DNA from: [Borrelia] tanukii
Lineage (GTDB): Bacteria > Spirochaetota > Spirochaetia > Borreliales > Borreliaceae
Direction of reading: 5' to 3'
Length of the DNA: 26,717 bases
Assembly (NCBI RefSeq): GCF_030436345.1
Contig: NZ_CP124035.1
Coordinates: 1 to 26,717 of the forward strand
A program made the translations under genes and the position numbers. Position 1 is the stretch's first letter, and each line of letters opens with the position of its first letter. Positions 1 to 7,763 of the stretch are shown here, one piece after another. The notes under the pieces were generated by a model, which was not told where the DNA came from, did not search any database, and saw nothing but the letters and a program-made list of their open reading frames with translations.

Positions 1-6
1 TTCAAA

Positions 7-21
7 ATTTTTCTATTGGAT
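7..21. terminator. Right half of the hairpin across the window ends
   Basis: ATTTTTCTATTGGAT pairs with 26703-26717; see that entry. The match between the two ends supports a complete circular molecule. Confidence 0.75.
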
Positions 22-45
22 AGATTTTATATAAAGAAGGTAATA

Positions 46-327
46 ATGTACAAACAGCAGTATTTTATTTCTGGCAAAGTCCAAGGTGTTGGTTTTAGAT
101 TTTTTACAGAGCAAATAGCAAATAATATGAAACTAAAAGGGTTTGTAAAAAATCTAAACGACGGAAGAGTAGAAATTGTAGCTTTTTTTAACACTAAAGA
201 ACAAATAAAAAAATTTGAAAAATTACTAAAAAATGGGAATAAGTATTCAAACATTGAAAATATTGAAAAACAAACTTTAGATGAAAACTATCCTTTTCAA
301 TTTAATAACTTTAAAATTTATTATTAG
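46..327 (+). CDS. acyP: Acylphosphatase (bbb01-like)
   Basis: A 93-residue acylphosphatase, the usual size for this ferredoxin-like enzyme that hydrolyses the carboxyl-phosphate bond of acyl phosphates such as acetyl phosphate. The N-terminal signature is clear: [11 protein letters not shown], with the phosphate-binding loop VQGVGFR and its arginine, followed by [17 protein letters not shown], which contains the catalytic asparagine in [10 protein letters not shown]. The start at 46 is chosen because AGAAGG sits just upstream and the protein then begins at the family start. An in-frame ATG at 16 lies in the terminator hairpin and would add ten non-family residues. The 3' end overlaps the convergent gene by 17 bases. 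On the circle it lies directly downstream of ptsG, separated by a hairpin. The family call is secure; the physiological substrate here is unknown. Confidence 0.93.
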   Translation: MYKQQYFISGKVQGVGFRFFTEQIANNMKLKGFVKNLNDGRVEIVAFFNTKEQIKKFEKLLKNGNKYSNIENIEKQTLDENYPFQFNNFKIYY

Positions 328-757
328 ACCTTGCTTCTAGTCTGTCAAGTACTTTAACTTTTTTAGACTTTAGTTTAGTACTGCTCTCATCAGAATTATT
401 TTTTTTAGAGTAAGACACAGCACCCCTAAAAAAATGTTCAACTTTAAATTTCAAAAATTCCAAAGACTTTCTATTTCTGCAAAAGATATTCAAATTGCCA
501 TCAGAAAATTTAATATCAAGACCACAATTACAATCTGTTTTTAAAAATCTACACGAAATAAAACTACCATTTGAACCATCCCTATTAAAAAGAATAAAAT
601 ATTTTTTACCTCTTTTGGAATCCTTAAAATAAATTTTAAGCCAATCTCCTGCTGGCTTAACTGAAGCCAACTTATCATAAAGATAAGAAATATAAATTGT
701 TCTATTGTCATTAGATTTTAAAATTTTTTTAAAGAAATAACGAAGACCTATTTTCAT
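311..757 (-). CDS. Conserved hypothetical protein (bbb02-like)
   Basis: A 148-residue basic protein that I do not recognise. It has no signal peptide or membrane segment. Residues 1-60 are rich in Lys, Arg and aromatics, the middle holds four cysteines (C69, C76, C78, C93) in a [10 protein letters not shown] context, and the last ~35 residues are a Ser/Lys-rich, probably disordered tail. The Cys-x-Cys cluster could bind metal, but four unevenly spaced cysteines are not a named zinc finger. There is no good Shine-Dalgarno before the only plausible ATG; a TATAAT-like stretch lies about 10 bases upstream, so translation may start near the transcript 5' end. Its stop codon lies inside the convergent acyP gene. 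It reads in the same direction as resT, 89 bases downstream of it, so co-transcription is possible. Confidence 0.8.
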   Translation of the reverse strand: MKIGLRYFFKKILKSNDNRTIYISYLYDKLASVKPAGDWLKIYFKDSKRGKKYFILFNRDGSNGSFISCRFLKTDCNCGLDIKFSDGNLNIFCRNRKSLEFLKFKVEHFFRGAVSYSKKNNSDESSTKLKSKKVKVLDRLEARSNNKF

Positions 758-846
758 ATCAATTATATTATAATATCTTATTAATAAAATATTTCCTAAT
801 ATTCTCTAAATGTATTAACAATAAATAAGATTTAAAAAAGCAAAAA

Positions 847-2196
847 CTATAGCTTATAATTAAAAATTATTGATAAATATTCTGTAAGTTTTATGTAGTT
901 ATAATTGTACCCATATGTAGCTTTAAAAGCTTTGCGAATTTTAACATTCAATCCTCTAACCATTGCTAAAGTTTCTAAATTATCATTCAACATCAAATCT
1001 TTAATTACAATCAATGTTTTAATATAATTATCATCAAACATACACGGTTCTTTTATTAAACTTTCTAAACGATCCATTGTAAGAATAGAATAGGTGGCTT
1101 TACGCCTAACATATGTATAAATTCTTTGATTAAGCAATTTTAATAAATTGTTGTCTGCCTTATCATCTAAATTATCCAAAACATACCGATTATAATGAAA
1201 CGCTGTTGTTATGTCGCTTGGCTCGTGCCCTAAAACTTTTGTTATCCAATAATTCATTTCCATGTTTTTGGGCGCAAATGCAAGATAAGAAAATTTACAA
1301 TAAATAGCTCTACAAAAATAAACAGATTCTTCAGGAGCAAAAATATTATTAAAAATTTGACGAAACAATCTATTATAACTGTATGCAAGATTTGAAGAGA
1401 TTAGCTCTTTAGTAAGATTTTCGGTTTGCTCCATGTAGCGTATTTCTTTTATAGAATCAATTATCAATTCGGGATCTGCAAAAACTGGAAAAACAACTTC
1501 ATTAAGAACATTATTTTCTCGCTTTTTTGCAATAACCTCCATACGAATATGATTTTTACCCGCGATATAAAATTGAGAAAGCTTCATTACTTCAACGGGA
1601 CGACGACCTATTGCCATTAAAACTCCATAAAATTTCAATCTAATATCTCGGTTTTGATTTAATAAAAGCTTAATTATCTCAATATAGGTATTTAAATTAA
1701 TTTTAACAAATATCTGTTCTTTTCTATAGCTATTAATTTTTTCAATTTTATATTTATGAGCATAATCATTTAACCATTTTGGAGTTACAAACAAATCTAT
1801 AAAATATTGAAAATAGGGTTTCTCATTATTAATTTGATTTAAAAATATCAACTCTTCTATTTTTTTCTGGTCTTTAATTCCTATATTTTTTAATTCTTTT
1901 ATTTTTTTTGATTTCCAAAAAAATAAAAAAGTATTATCTCTTTTAATCTTTTCGATTACTGAAAGATTAATATATTCTTTAATTATTTTACGAGTTTTCG
2001 AAAGATTTAATATTATTGAACGATTTGTAAATTTATCTTTTCTAAAAAGAATAGTTTTATGATTTTCTGAAAGAATTTTAAGTTTTTCTTTCAATTTTAA
2101 ATACGAAAGTTCATTATTGAGATATTTAGTATATAAAATTTCTAATTCTTTTCTAAATATTTCAAGATCATTTTTTATCTTCACTTTTGGAGGCAT
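847..2196 (-). CDS. resT: Telomere resolvase ResT (bbb03)
   Basis: A 449-residue telomere resolvase (protelomerase), the cytoplasmic enzyme that cuts and rejoins replicated telomere junctions to regenerate the covalently closed hairpin ends of the linear chromosome and linear plasmids. The tyrosine-recombinase-like catalytic residues fall where they are reported for B31 ResT: R199 in GRRPVEV, K224 in AKKRE, R296 in CRAIY, H324 in GHEPSD, and nucleophile Y335 in FHYNRY. The N-terminal ~130 residues are Lys-rich with coiled-coil character, fitting the DNA-distorting N-terminal domain. The gene is a single reverse-strand unit. Its ATG has no Shine-Dalgarno, and a TATAAT lies only nine bases upstream, suggesting a near-leaderless mRNA. 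The enzyme is essential in B31, which is the classical reason cp26 cannot be lost. Confidence 0.98.
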   Translation of the reverse strand: MPPKVKIKNDLEIFRKELEILYTKYLNNELSYLKLKEKLKILSENHKTILFRKDKFTNRSIILNLSKTRKIIKEYINLSVIEKIKRDNTFLFFWKSKKIKELKNIGIKDQKKIEELIFLNQINNEKPYFQYFIDLFVTPKWLNDYAHKYKIEKINSYRKEQIFVKINLNTYIEIIKLLLNQNRDIRLKFYGVLMAIGRRPVEVMKLSQFYIAGKNHIRMEVIAKKRENNVLNEVVFPVFADPELIIDSIKEIRYMEQTENLTKELISSNLAYSYNRLFRQIFNNIFAPEESVYFCRAIYCKFSYLAFAPKNMEMNYWITKVLGHEPSDITTAFHYNRYVLDNLDDKADNNLLKLLNQRIYTYVRRKATYSILTMDRLESLIKEPCMFDDNYIKTLIVIKDLMLNDNLETLAMVRGLNVKIRKAFKATYGYNYNYIKLTEYLSIIFNYKL

Positions 2197-2205
2197 ATTA
2201 ACTCA

Positions 2206-2211
2206 ATTATA
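2206..2211 (-). promoter_or_regulatory. Candidate resT -10 box
   Basis: Read on the reverse strand this is a perfect TATAAT ending nine bases before the resT ATG. No convincing -35 box is visible 16-18 bases further upstream. If used, transcription would begin only two or three bases before the start codon. This is an inference from spacing only. Confidence 0.45.
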
Positions 2212-2411
2212 CCAAGTTTAAAATTTTTAGCTAAGTAAAAAATTTTTGATTTTCTAAAAACCTACCTATATATCAACTTAAATCGTGCAATATTGTACTA
2301 AACTACATAAAAATCAACAAAGAGATGTTCCATTTATGCCAGCCAATCTTTCTGTTGATTTAAAACACAAATAATAAAATTCAAAATTTTAAATAAATTC
2401 TTTTATTGCCT

Positions 2412-2440
2412 AAAAAAGAGCTATTTATAAATAGCTCTTT
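2412..2440 (-). terminator. Terminator of chbC
   Basis: Bases 2415-2440 are a perfect 26-base palindrome (stem AAAGAGCTATTTA). On the reverse strand it is followed by six T residues (the A-run at 2412-2417), the classic intrinsic terminator form. It lies 46 bases past the chbC stop. The 289-base gap between resT and chbC holds nothing else I can name. Confidence 0.75.
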
Positions 2441-2463
2441 GATATTTCCACCATAAGCTTTAC

Positions 2464-2490
2464 AATAGCAATTCAAAAGAATTTGCTATT
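2464..2490 (-). other. Hairpin overlapping the chbC stop codon
   Basis: Imperfect inverted repeat: AATAGCA pairs with TGCTATT, with an inner ATTC/GAAT and an AAAA loop. It covers the chbC TAG stop at 2486-2488. It may add to termination or protect the mRNA 3' end; the role is inferred from position only. Confidence 0.4.
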
Positions 2491-3808
2491 CTTTTTCTTG
2501 TAAAAGCAAAACCTTATCATATGCCTTTATAAAGGGCAAATACATAAATACCGAAATAATCAATAATAATAAAACTAGAACAAACGCTTTAATATCAAGC
2601 CCTGTAGAAAAAAAAGCTGCAATAGGAGCGGGGGTTGTCCATGGAGTCAAGGTTCTGACTCTTTCAATAATTCCAAAATTAGTAAGAGTATACGCAACAA
2701 TTATATTAAACATAGGAATAAGTAAAAAGGGAATCCCTAATATAGGATTTAAAACTATTGGTGCCCCAAACATAATAGGTTCATTGATATTAAAAAGACC
2801 GGGCGCAAATGAAAGTCTACCTATGGCCTTTAGATGTTGAGATTTACTAAGCATCATAGCAATAACAAGACCTAAAGTTGCGCCACTACCACCAATATAC
2901 ACAAACGAATCAAGAAATCCTCCCGCTAAAATATGAGGAAGTGGAAGATTGTCAGAAAGAGCCCTAATGTTAGAATCAAGATTTGTCAGAATTATGGGAT
3001 TAAGTAGAGCAATAATAACATTAGTACCATGAAGACCACAAAACCATAACATATGAACAATAAAAGAAATCGTTAAGGTCCCAACTAAAGTATCACTAAT
3101 TTGCAAAACAGGTCGAAACATGTTCATAATTATTTCGGGGAAAAGGCTTCCTACCGAACTTTGAATGGCAACATTAACGCTTTGAGCTACAATTGAAAGT
3201 ACAATAACAGGAACTAAAGCTTCAAAAGATTTTAAAACAGCAGGCGGAACAGACTCTGGAAGCCTAATTGCCATATTTTTTTGAACTAAAAATTTATAAA
3301 CTTCAACAGAAAAAATAGCAGAAATAATGGCTGTAAATACCCCTTGAGCGCTAAAATATCTTGCATCAATTACAGGAAACCATCCATTAGGCTGAATTCC
3401 CCATTTAGCAGTATCTCCACCGTAAGGTATCCAATCTGATTGCCCAGCTAAAATTAAAAATGTATAAAGAGATAAAAATCCCCCTGTAATTCCACTAAGC
3501 TTATAATGATTGGATAAGTTATAACCAATACCAAAAACAACAAATATGGACATAATGCCCATACTTACATAAAATGGCTGAACAAGATTTCCTTTATATT
3601 TAGCCATTAAATCAACATACCACTGTTGATACAACAATGTTTGAGAATCTGTAAAGGGCAAATTAACTAAAAGCAAAATAAAAGAACCAACTATCAAAAA
3701 AGGCATAGAAAAAGTAAAACCATCTCTTAAAGCAATTAAATATTTATTTGAACCAATTTTACTAGCAATAGGAACTAAAGTAGTTTCAATAAAATCTTGA
3801 AAATTCAT
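2486..3808 (-). CDS. chbC: PTS chitobiose transporter EIIC, ChbC (bbb04)
   Basis: A 440-residue inner-membrane EIIC permease of the lactose/cellobiose PTS family, importing and phosphorylating N,N'-diacetylchitobiose, the GlcNAc dimer spirochetes obtain from tick chitin. About ten hydrophobic segments are visible. Family motifs are present: FCGLHG near 257-261, GGSGATLGL near 306-314 in the substrate region, and NEPIMFGAPIVLNP near 342-355. The start at 3808 (MNFQDF) is preferred because GGAGG lies nine bases before it; the in-frame ATG three codons upstream abuts that GGAGG. It is divergent from chbA-chbB, which supply EIIA and EIIB. Both operons share a 222-base control region with a long inverted repeat. 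In B31 chbC is regulated with RpoS involvement; that is recalled, not seen here. Confidence 0.97.
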   Translation of the reverse strand: MNFQDFIETTLVPIASKIGSNKYLIALRDGFTFSMPFLIVGSFILLLVNLPFTDSQTLLYQQWYVDLMAKYKGNLVQPFYVSMGIMSIFVVFGIGYNLSNHYKLSGITGGFLSLYTFLILAGQSDWIPYGGDTAKWGIQPNGWFPVIDARYFSAQGVFTAIISAIFSVEVYKFLVQKNMAIRLPESVPPAVLKSFEALVPVIVLSIVAQSVNVAIQSSVGSLFPEIIMNMFRPVLQISDTLVGTLTISFIVHMLWFCGLHGTNVIIALLNPIILTNLDSNIRALSDNLPLPHILAGGFLDSFVYIGGSGATLGLVIAMMLSKSQHLKAIGRLSFAPGLFNINEPIMFGAPIVLNPILGIPFLLIPMFNIIVAYTLTNFGIIERVRTLTPWTTPAPIAAFFSTGLDIKAFVLVLLLLIISVFMYLPFIKAYDKVLLLQEKE

Positions 3809-3909
3809 GAAAACCATCCTCCAATAAAAACTAATTAAAAGTTATAATTAACGATTTGTAATATAAATTGTAATTTAATTCAATTAATAATAATTATATC
3901 AAAAAAATC

Positions 3910-3982
3910 CTTATAAGATATATTTAAAATAAATTATTTATTTTAAATATATCTTATAATATAATATATTATAAGATATATT
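3910..3982. promoter_or_regulatory. Triple inverted repeat between chbC and chbA
   Basis: Bases 3911-3933 and 3937-3959 are exact reverse complements (23-base arms around a 3-base loop). The outer part of the second arm (3946-3960) is again reverse-complementary to 3968-3982 (15-base arms, 7-base loop). The sequence TTATAAGATATAT therefore occurs three times in alternating orientation. It lies in the middle of the divergent chb control region, so an operator or alternative hairpins are both possible. Confidence 0.7.
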
Positions 3983-4030
3983 AAACAATATTAATTATTT
4001 ATTTATAAATCAAAGGAGGATCTTTTATAT

Positions 4031-4378
4031 ATGAATAAAAAAACATATAGCATAGAAGAATTAATAGATAAAATAAGTATGCCTGTTGTAGCGTACTCTG
4101 GTGAAGCTAAAAGCTTTCTAAGAGAAGCTTTAGAATACGCTAAAAACAAAGACTATGAAAAAGCAGAGCTTACCATACAAGAAAGTAAAAACTCTATTGC
4201 AAAGGCTCATGAAACACACAGAGCAATAATACAGCAATCCGCTACTAATCCAAGCTCTGTTAAAACACCTTTTATTTTAATTCATGCTGAAGATCATCTA
4301 ATGTCTGCAATTTCAGAATTAAGCATTTTTGAAGAATTGATCAATGTTTACAAAATAATAAATGAAATAAAAAAATAG
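4031..4378 (+). CDS. chbA: PTS lactose/cellobiose EIIA, ChbA (bbb05)
   Basis: A 115-residue EIIA of the lactose/N,N'-diacetylchitobiose family, a soluble helical trimer that passes phosphate from HPr to EIIB. The active-site motif FILIHAEDHLMS is intact: H85 is the expected phosphorylated histidine and D88 matches the conserved metal-binding aspartate at the trimer centre. The N-terminal ~65 residues form the expected amphipathic helices. GGAGG at 4015-4019 is a strong ribosome site, though 11 bases from the ATG. It is followed eight bases later by chbB. Length and motif match the family, so the assignment is secure. Confidence 0.96.
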   Translation: MNKKTYSIEELIDKISMPVVAYSGEAKSFLREALEYAKNKDYEKAELTIQESKNSIAKAHETHRAIIQQSATNPSSVKTPFILIHAEDHLMSAISELSIFEELINVYKIINEIKK

Positions 4379-4386
4379 GAGAAAAT

Positions 4387-4704
4387 ATGAATATACTGCT
4401 TGTATGTGGAGCCGGAATGTCCACAAGTATGCTATTACAAAGAATTGAAAAATATGCCAAAGCAAATAATATAAATGCAAAAATCGAGGCTATTGCTGAG
4501 ACACGACTTGGCGAAGTTATTGACCACTTTGATGTTGTTTTACTTGCGCCACAGTCAAGATTCAATAAAAAAAGACTTGAAGAAATCACAAAACCCAAGG
4601 GAATTCCAATCGAAATAATTAACACAATCGATTATGGAACAATGAATGGCGGGAAAGTATTACAACTTGCAATTAACGCATTTAATAATAAAAGTTCTTT
4701 TTGA
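4387..4704 (+). CDS. chbB: PTS chitobiose EIIB, ChbB (bbb06)
   Basis: A 105-residue EIIB of the lactose/chitobiose family. The N-terminal LLVCGAGMSTSMLL is the phosphocysteine P-loop, with C7 taking phosphate from ChbA and giving it to sugar bound in ChbC. The rest follows the small alpha/beta fold, including VVLLAPQSRF (strand) and GIPIEIINTIDYG. GGAG lies just before the ATG. It is eight bases after chbA and eleven bases before the MupG-like gene, so these three form one operon. Confidence 0.96.
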   Translation: MNILLVCGAGMSTSMLLQRIEKYAKANNINAKIEAIAETRLGEVIDHFDVVLLAPQSRFNKKRLEEITKPKGIPIEIINTIDYGTMNGGKVLQLAINAFNNKSSF

Positions 4705-4715
4705 AGAAGGTTAAA

Positions 4716-5813
4716 ATGAAAGAAATTGGAATATCAATATACCCTAATGTAAGCCCTAAAAATAAAATTATCGAATATATTGAGAAAAGTGCCCATTTTG
4801 GATTTACTCAAGTATTTACCTCTTTACTCTATATTAACGGAAATGAATTTGACATGTTCAAAGAATTGCTCGACATTGCAAATAAGAACGGAATGAAACC
4901 TATTATTGATGTAAGTCCAAAAATTTTCAAAGAATTGGAAATCGATCTTTCAGATCTTAGGAATTGTCCAAAACTAGATTATTTCAAAAAACTTGGTGCT
5001 TGGGCAATTAGATTAGACAATACATTTACAGGAATTGAAGAATCATTAATGACTTTTAACGATTCTGACCTTAAGATTCAACTTAACATAAGTAATATAA
5101 ATAAACATATTGACACAATAATGTATTTTAAGCCCAATATAAAAAATTTGCTTGGATGTCATAATTTTTATCCCCACAAATATACAGGACTTTCAAGGAC
5201 TTTCTTTAAAGAAACAACAAAAATATTTAAACATTATTCAATCCCAACAGCCGCATTTATTAGTTCTACTAATGCAGAAGAATGCGCACGAGGAAAAGAA
5301 AAAGAGGGCGTTCCTACACTAGAATCACACAGATCTAAAGATATAGAAACCCAGGCAAAAGATCTTTTCAAAGAAGGAATAGACACCGTCTTAATTTCTA
5401 ATTGTTTTCCAAGTGAAACAGAACTAAAAAAAGTATCAAAAGTAAATAGAAATATTTTAGAACTCAAAGCAGACATAAATCCAAAAGCAACTTCAGTGGA
5501 AAAAGAAATAATACTTGAAAATTTACATTTTAATAGAGGAGATATTAATTCTTATAGAATTCGATCAACTATGCCAAGAGCATACTACAATAATAAAAAA
5601 TTTCCTGTGCATTCCCCAAATGAAATCAAAAAAGGAGACATCTTGATAGATTCTTCAAAATATTTAGGTTATGCAGGAGAACTTCAAATATCACTAAAAG
5701 ATACTCCAAATAATGGCCTTACAAATGTAGTTGGTAAAATAGTCAATGAAGAAATATATTTACTTGAAAAAATAGAATCTTGGGAAAAATTCAAAATAAT
5801 AGAAAACAAATAA
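4716..5813 (+). CDS. MupG-like (DUF871) protein (bbb07)
   Basis: A 365-residue protein of the DUF871/MupG family. The N-terminal ~235 residues read as a TIM-barrel domain, starting EIGISIYPNVSP and containing FTSLLY, IDVSPKIF and RLDNTFTG; the C-terminal ~110 residues form the family's compact cyclophilin-like domain. Characterised MupG enzymes are cytoplasmic 6-phospho-N-acetylmuramidases that split PTS-imported phospho-disaccharides. No signal peptide, lipobox or membrane segment is visible, although the B31 homologue has been reported as surface-associated and integrin alpha3beta1-binding; a KGD tripeptide at about 306-308 is the only integrin-like motif seen. The ATG at 4716 has AGAAGG five bases upstream; an in-frame TTG at 4701 overlapping chbB is less likely. 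It is third in the chbAB operon. The family is clear; the substrate is inferred. Confidence 0.85.
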   Translation: MKEIGISIYPNVSPKNKIIEYIEKSAHFGFTQVFTSLLYINGNEFDMFKELLDIANKNGMKPIIDVSPKIFKELEIDLSDLRNCPKLDYFKKLGAWAIRLDNTFTGIEESLMTFNDSDLKIQLNISNINKHIDTIMYFKPNIKNLLGCHNFYPHKYTGLSRTFFKETTKIFKHYSIPTAAFISSTNAEECARGKEKEGVPTLESHRSKDIETQAKDLFKEGIDTVLISNCFPSETELKKVSKVNRNILELKADINPKATSVEKEIILENLHFNRGDINSYRIRSTMPRAYYNNKKFPVHSPNEIKKGDILIDSSKYLGYAGELQISLKDTPNNGLTNVVGKIVNEEIYLLEKIESWEKFKIIENK

Positions 5814-5833
5814 ATACCTTAATAAAAGTTTGT

Positions 5834-6463
5834 TTATTGTAAAAATTTTTCAATTGCTTTAAAGACATAATAATAAACAGTAATGTAAGACTCTTTTAGA
5901 TCGAAATTTTTAGAACTGTTAAAAAAATATATAAATTCATTAGTAGTGGAATTAAGATCATCAATATAATTTTTAAGTTCAAAATCCCGATTAATAGCTT
6001 TTATATCATCCAAATTTAAAATAATAGTGGCAACATTCAAAATGTTGCTATTAATATCATTACTTGAAACAATTTTTTTGTTCAAACTATTAATAATGTT
6101 AAATTCAGACTCATTTGAATTTAAATTAGAAATTGTTAATTTAAATTTATGATCAAAAAAAATACCAAAATCATAGGTTAATAAACTTGCTTTTTTAGAA
6201 ATTAAAACCAATTTCATTACAATATTATTACTAAATTTATCTAAAATAAAAAAATAGGAATAATAACTAATATCTTTAATAGAGTCAAAGTAATCTTTAG
6301 TATGAATACCGGTTTTAAATTTACCATTTCCTAACGATTCATATAAACCAATCTCAATTTTTATTGCTTCATCTAAAGGCTTAATAAAAATTGAAGAAAC
6401 GCTAATATTACATGAAAATAAAAAAATAATAAAGGTAAAAAGAAAATTATTTTTTATTTTCAT
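5834..6463 (-). CDS. Putative lipoprotein (bbb08-like)
   Basis: A 209-residue predicted lipoprotein of unknown function. The N-terminus MKIKNNF plus a hydrophobic run ends in LFSC, so C18 is the likely lipidated cysteine. The mature part is rich in Asn, Ile, Lys and Phe, with no recognised domain; it contains one stretch with a repeated aspect (SILNVATIILNLDDI) and long helical-looking segments. The next gene is divergent across a 141-base gap, and its 3' end meets the MupG-like gene 20 bases away. Surface or periplasmic localisation cannot be read from the sequence. Confidence 0.85.
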   Translation of the reverse strand: MKIKNNFLFTFIIFLFSCNISVSSIFIKPLDEAIKIEIGLYESLGNGKFKTGIHTKDYFDSIKDISYYSYFFILDKFSNNIVMKLVLISKKASLLTYDFGIFFDHKFKLTISNLNSNESEFNIINSLNKKIVSSNDINSNILNVATIILNLDDIKAINRDFELKNYIDDLNSTTNEFIYFFNSSKNFDLKESYITVYYYVFKAIEKFLQ

Positions 6464-6604
6464 CTAAGATTTCTCATGAAATATACTAATATTAATAAAA
6501 AGCTTACATAAAAAGTATAACAAATTCTTCAATAATTAAAATCAAAAAGAATGTAATAATTGCACTAGAATTACATTTATATAAAAGCACTTAAGGAATA
6601 AAAA

Positions 6605-7648
6605 ATGAAATACCTAAAAAACATTTCTTTATTTTTATTAATTTTGGGTTGCAAATCCATCTCAAATGGTAATTTCAATCTACATGATACAAGTCATAAA
6701 TTAGGAAAACTTAAATTTCAAGAAGACTCAATAATAAGCAGGAATTATGACAATAAAATATCTATTGTGGGAATATATAATCCTTTAACAGAAAAAGAAA
6801 ATTTTAAAGTTAATATTTACATCAAAAAAAAAGGATTGCAAATAAATCCTGAAAGTATCTTGATAAATGAAGAAAAAATTAACTATTTAAAATATAAAGC
6901 CGAGCTTAAAATAAAATCAAGCTTTAATAAAAGCATTATCAGCATTTCACTAACTAATTCAAGAGATCTATTAACCCACATTTACGATAAAAGTATAGGG
7001 GAATACATTAACATTGACTTTCAGGACAATTGGAATGTATCACATAGTACAAAATTTAATAAGGACTATATTTTAGAATATTTAACAGATTTTGATAAAG
7101 AAGCTAAAATATCTAAAAATATATTACAAAAGCGTATTGATAATAGAAAAATTGAAATTGAAAAAACAGAGCTTAAAACAGAATATAATGAAATAGAGGA
7201 TTATTACATCTACAGCATGAAAATTCCAAAATTATTTGAAAAATCAAACACACCCGCAGAAACTTACGAAACATTTGTTATAGCAAATTATTACCCCTGT
7301 GAAAATTTAAATATCCTGTTTTTAAATTTAAGCTTATACTCTGATCAATTACGTTTTTTAAACTCCATTTATGATGAAAATGATAGAAAATTAAAAATTG
7401 AGCCTCCTATGAGAACTTTAAAGGATTCAAAAACAATAAAAGAAACATTAAATATAGTATTAAGTCCAAAAAAAATAATCGAGCTGACAAAAAACATTGA
7501 AAAAGATATTATTTTAAAATTAAAATCTTATGGTGAAAAGGGTGAATTCACATTTGAAATATACAAACCACTTCTTTTAAAATTTTTAAAAGAAGTGGAT
7601 CATTGTATAAAAAATTTACAATCAAATAAGCAAGATTCAATAAGTTAA
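6605..7648 (+). CDS. Putative lipoprotein (bbb09-like)
   Basis: A 347-residue predicted lipoprotein. MKYLKNISLFLLILGC gives a clear type II signal with C16 as the lipidated residue. I recognise no domain in the mature protein. It alternates beta-like segments (residues ~40-145) with Lys/Glu-rich helices (~160-200 and ~280-345). AAGGA is placed just upstream of the ATG. Near the 3' end the coding sequence contains a 31-base near-perfect palindrome (7568-7598). A 13-base inverted repeat (7613-7625 with 7662-7674) spans the stop and may form the terminator. Function unknown. Confidence 0.87.
   Translation: MKYLKNISLFLLILGCKSISNGNFNLHDTSHKLGKLKFQEDSIISRNYDNKISIVGIYNPLTEKENFKVNIYIKKKGLQINPESILINEEKINYLKYKAELKIKSSFNKSIISISLTNSRDLLTHIYDKSIGEYINIDFQDNWNVSHSTKFNKDYILEYLTDFDKEAKISKNILQKRIDNRKIEIEKTELKTEYNEIEDYYIYSMKIPKLFEKSNTPAETYETFVIANYYPCENLNILFLNLSLYSDQLRFLNSIYDENDRKLKIEPPMRTLKDSKTIKETLNIVLSPKKIIELTKNIEKDIILKLKSYGEKGEFTFEIYKPLLLKFLKEVDHCIKNLQSNKQDSIS
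7568..7598. repeat. Palindrome inside the bbb09-like gene
   Basis: Fifteen-base arms (7568-7582 and 7584-7598) are exact reverse complements around a single T. They encode the stretch KPLLLKFLKEVD near the C-terminus. A structure this perfect inside coding sequence is unusual. Confidence 0.8.
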
Positions 7649-7674
7649 AATTTATGTCTACTTGATTGTAAATT
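7613..7674 (+). terminator. Inverted repeat spanning the bbb09-like stop
   Basis: AATTTACAATCAA at 7613-7625 is exactly complementary to 7662-7674, with a 36-base loop containing the stop codon. There is no T-run after it, so it is only a possible terminator or RNA-stability element. Confidence 0.35.
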
Positions 7675-7763
7675 CACCAATGAAACTTTACTTTTTTAAA
7701 TAAGTGTATTATCATTAATTTCAATGCTTAATGCAATAAAAGATCAAACGATAGGAGCTTAAA

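Noticed and set aside
1426..1620. Forward-strand open frame inside resT
   Set aside because: Antisense to conserved catalytic codons of ResT, with no ribosome site.
4701..4715. TTG start for the MupG-like gene
   Set aside because: The ATG at 4716 has AGAAGG at good spacing; the TTG would overlap chbB and lacks a ribosome site.
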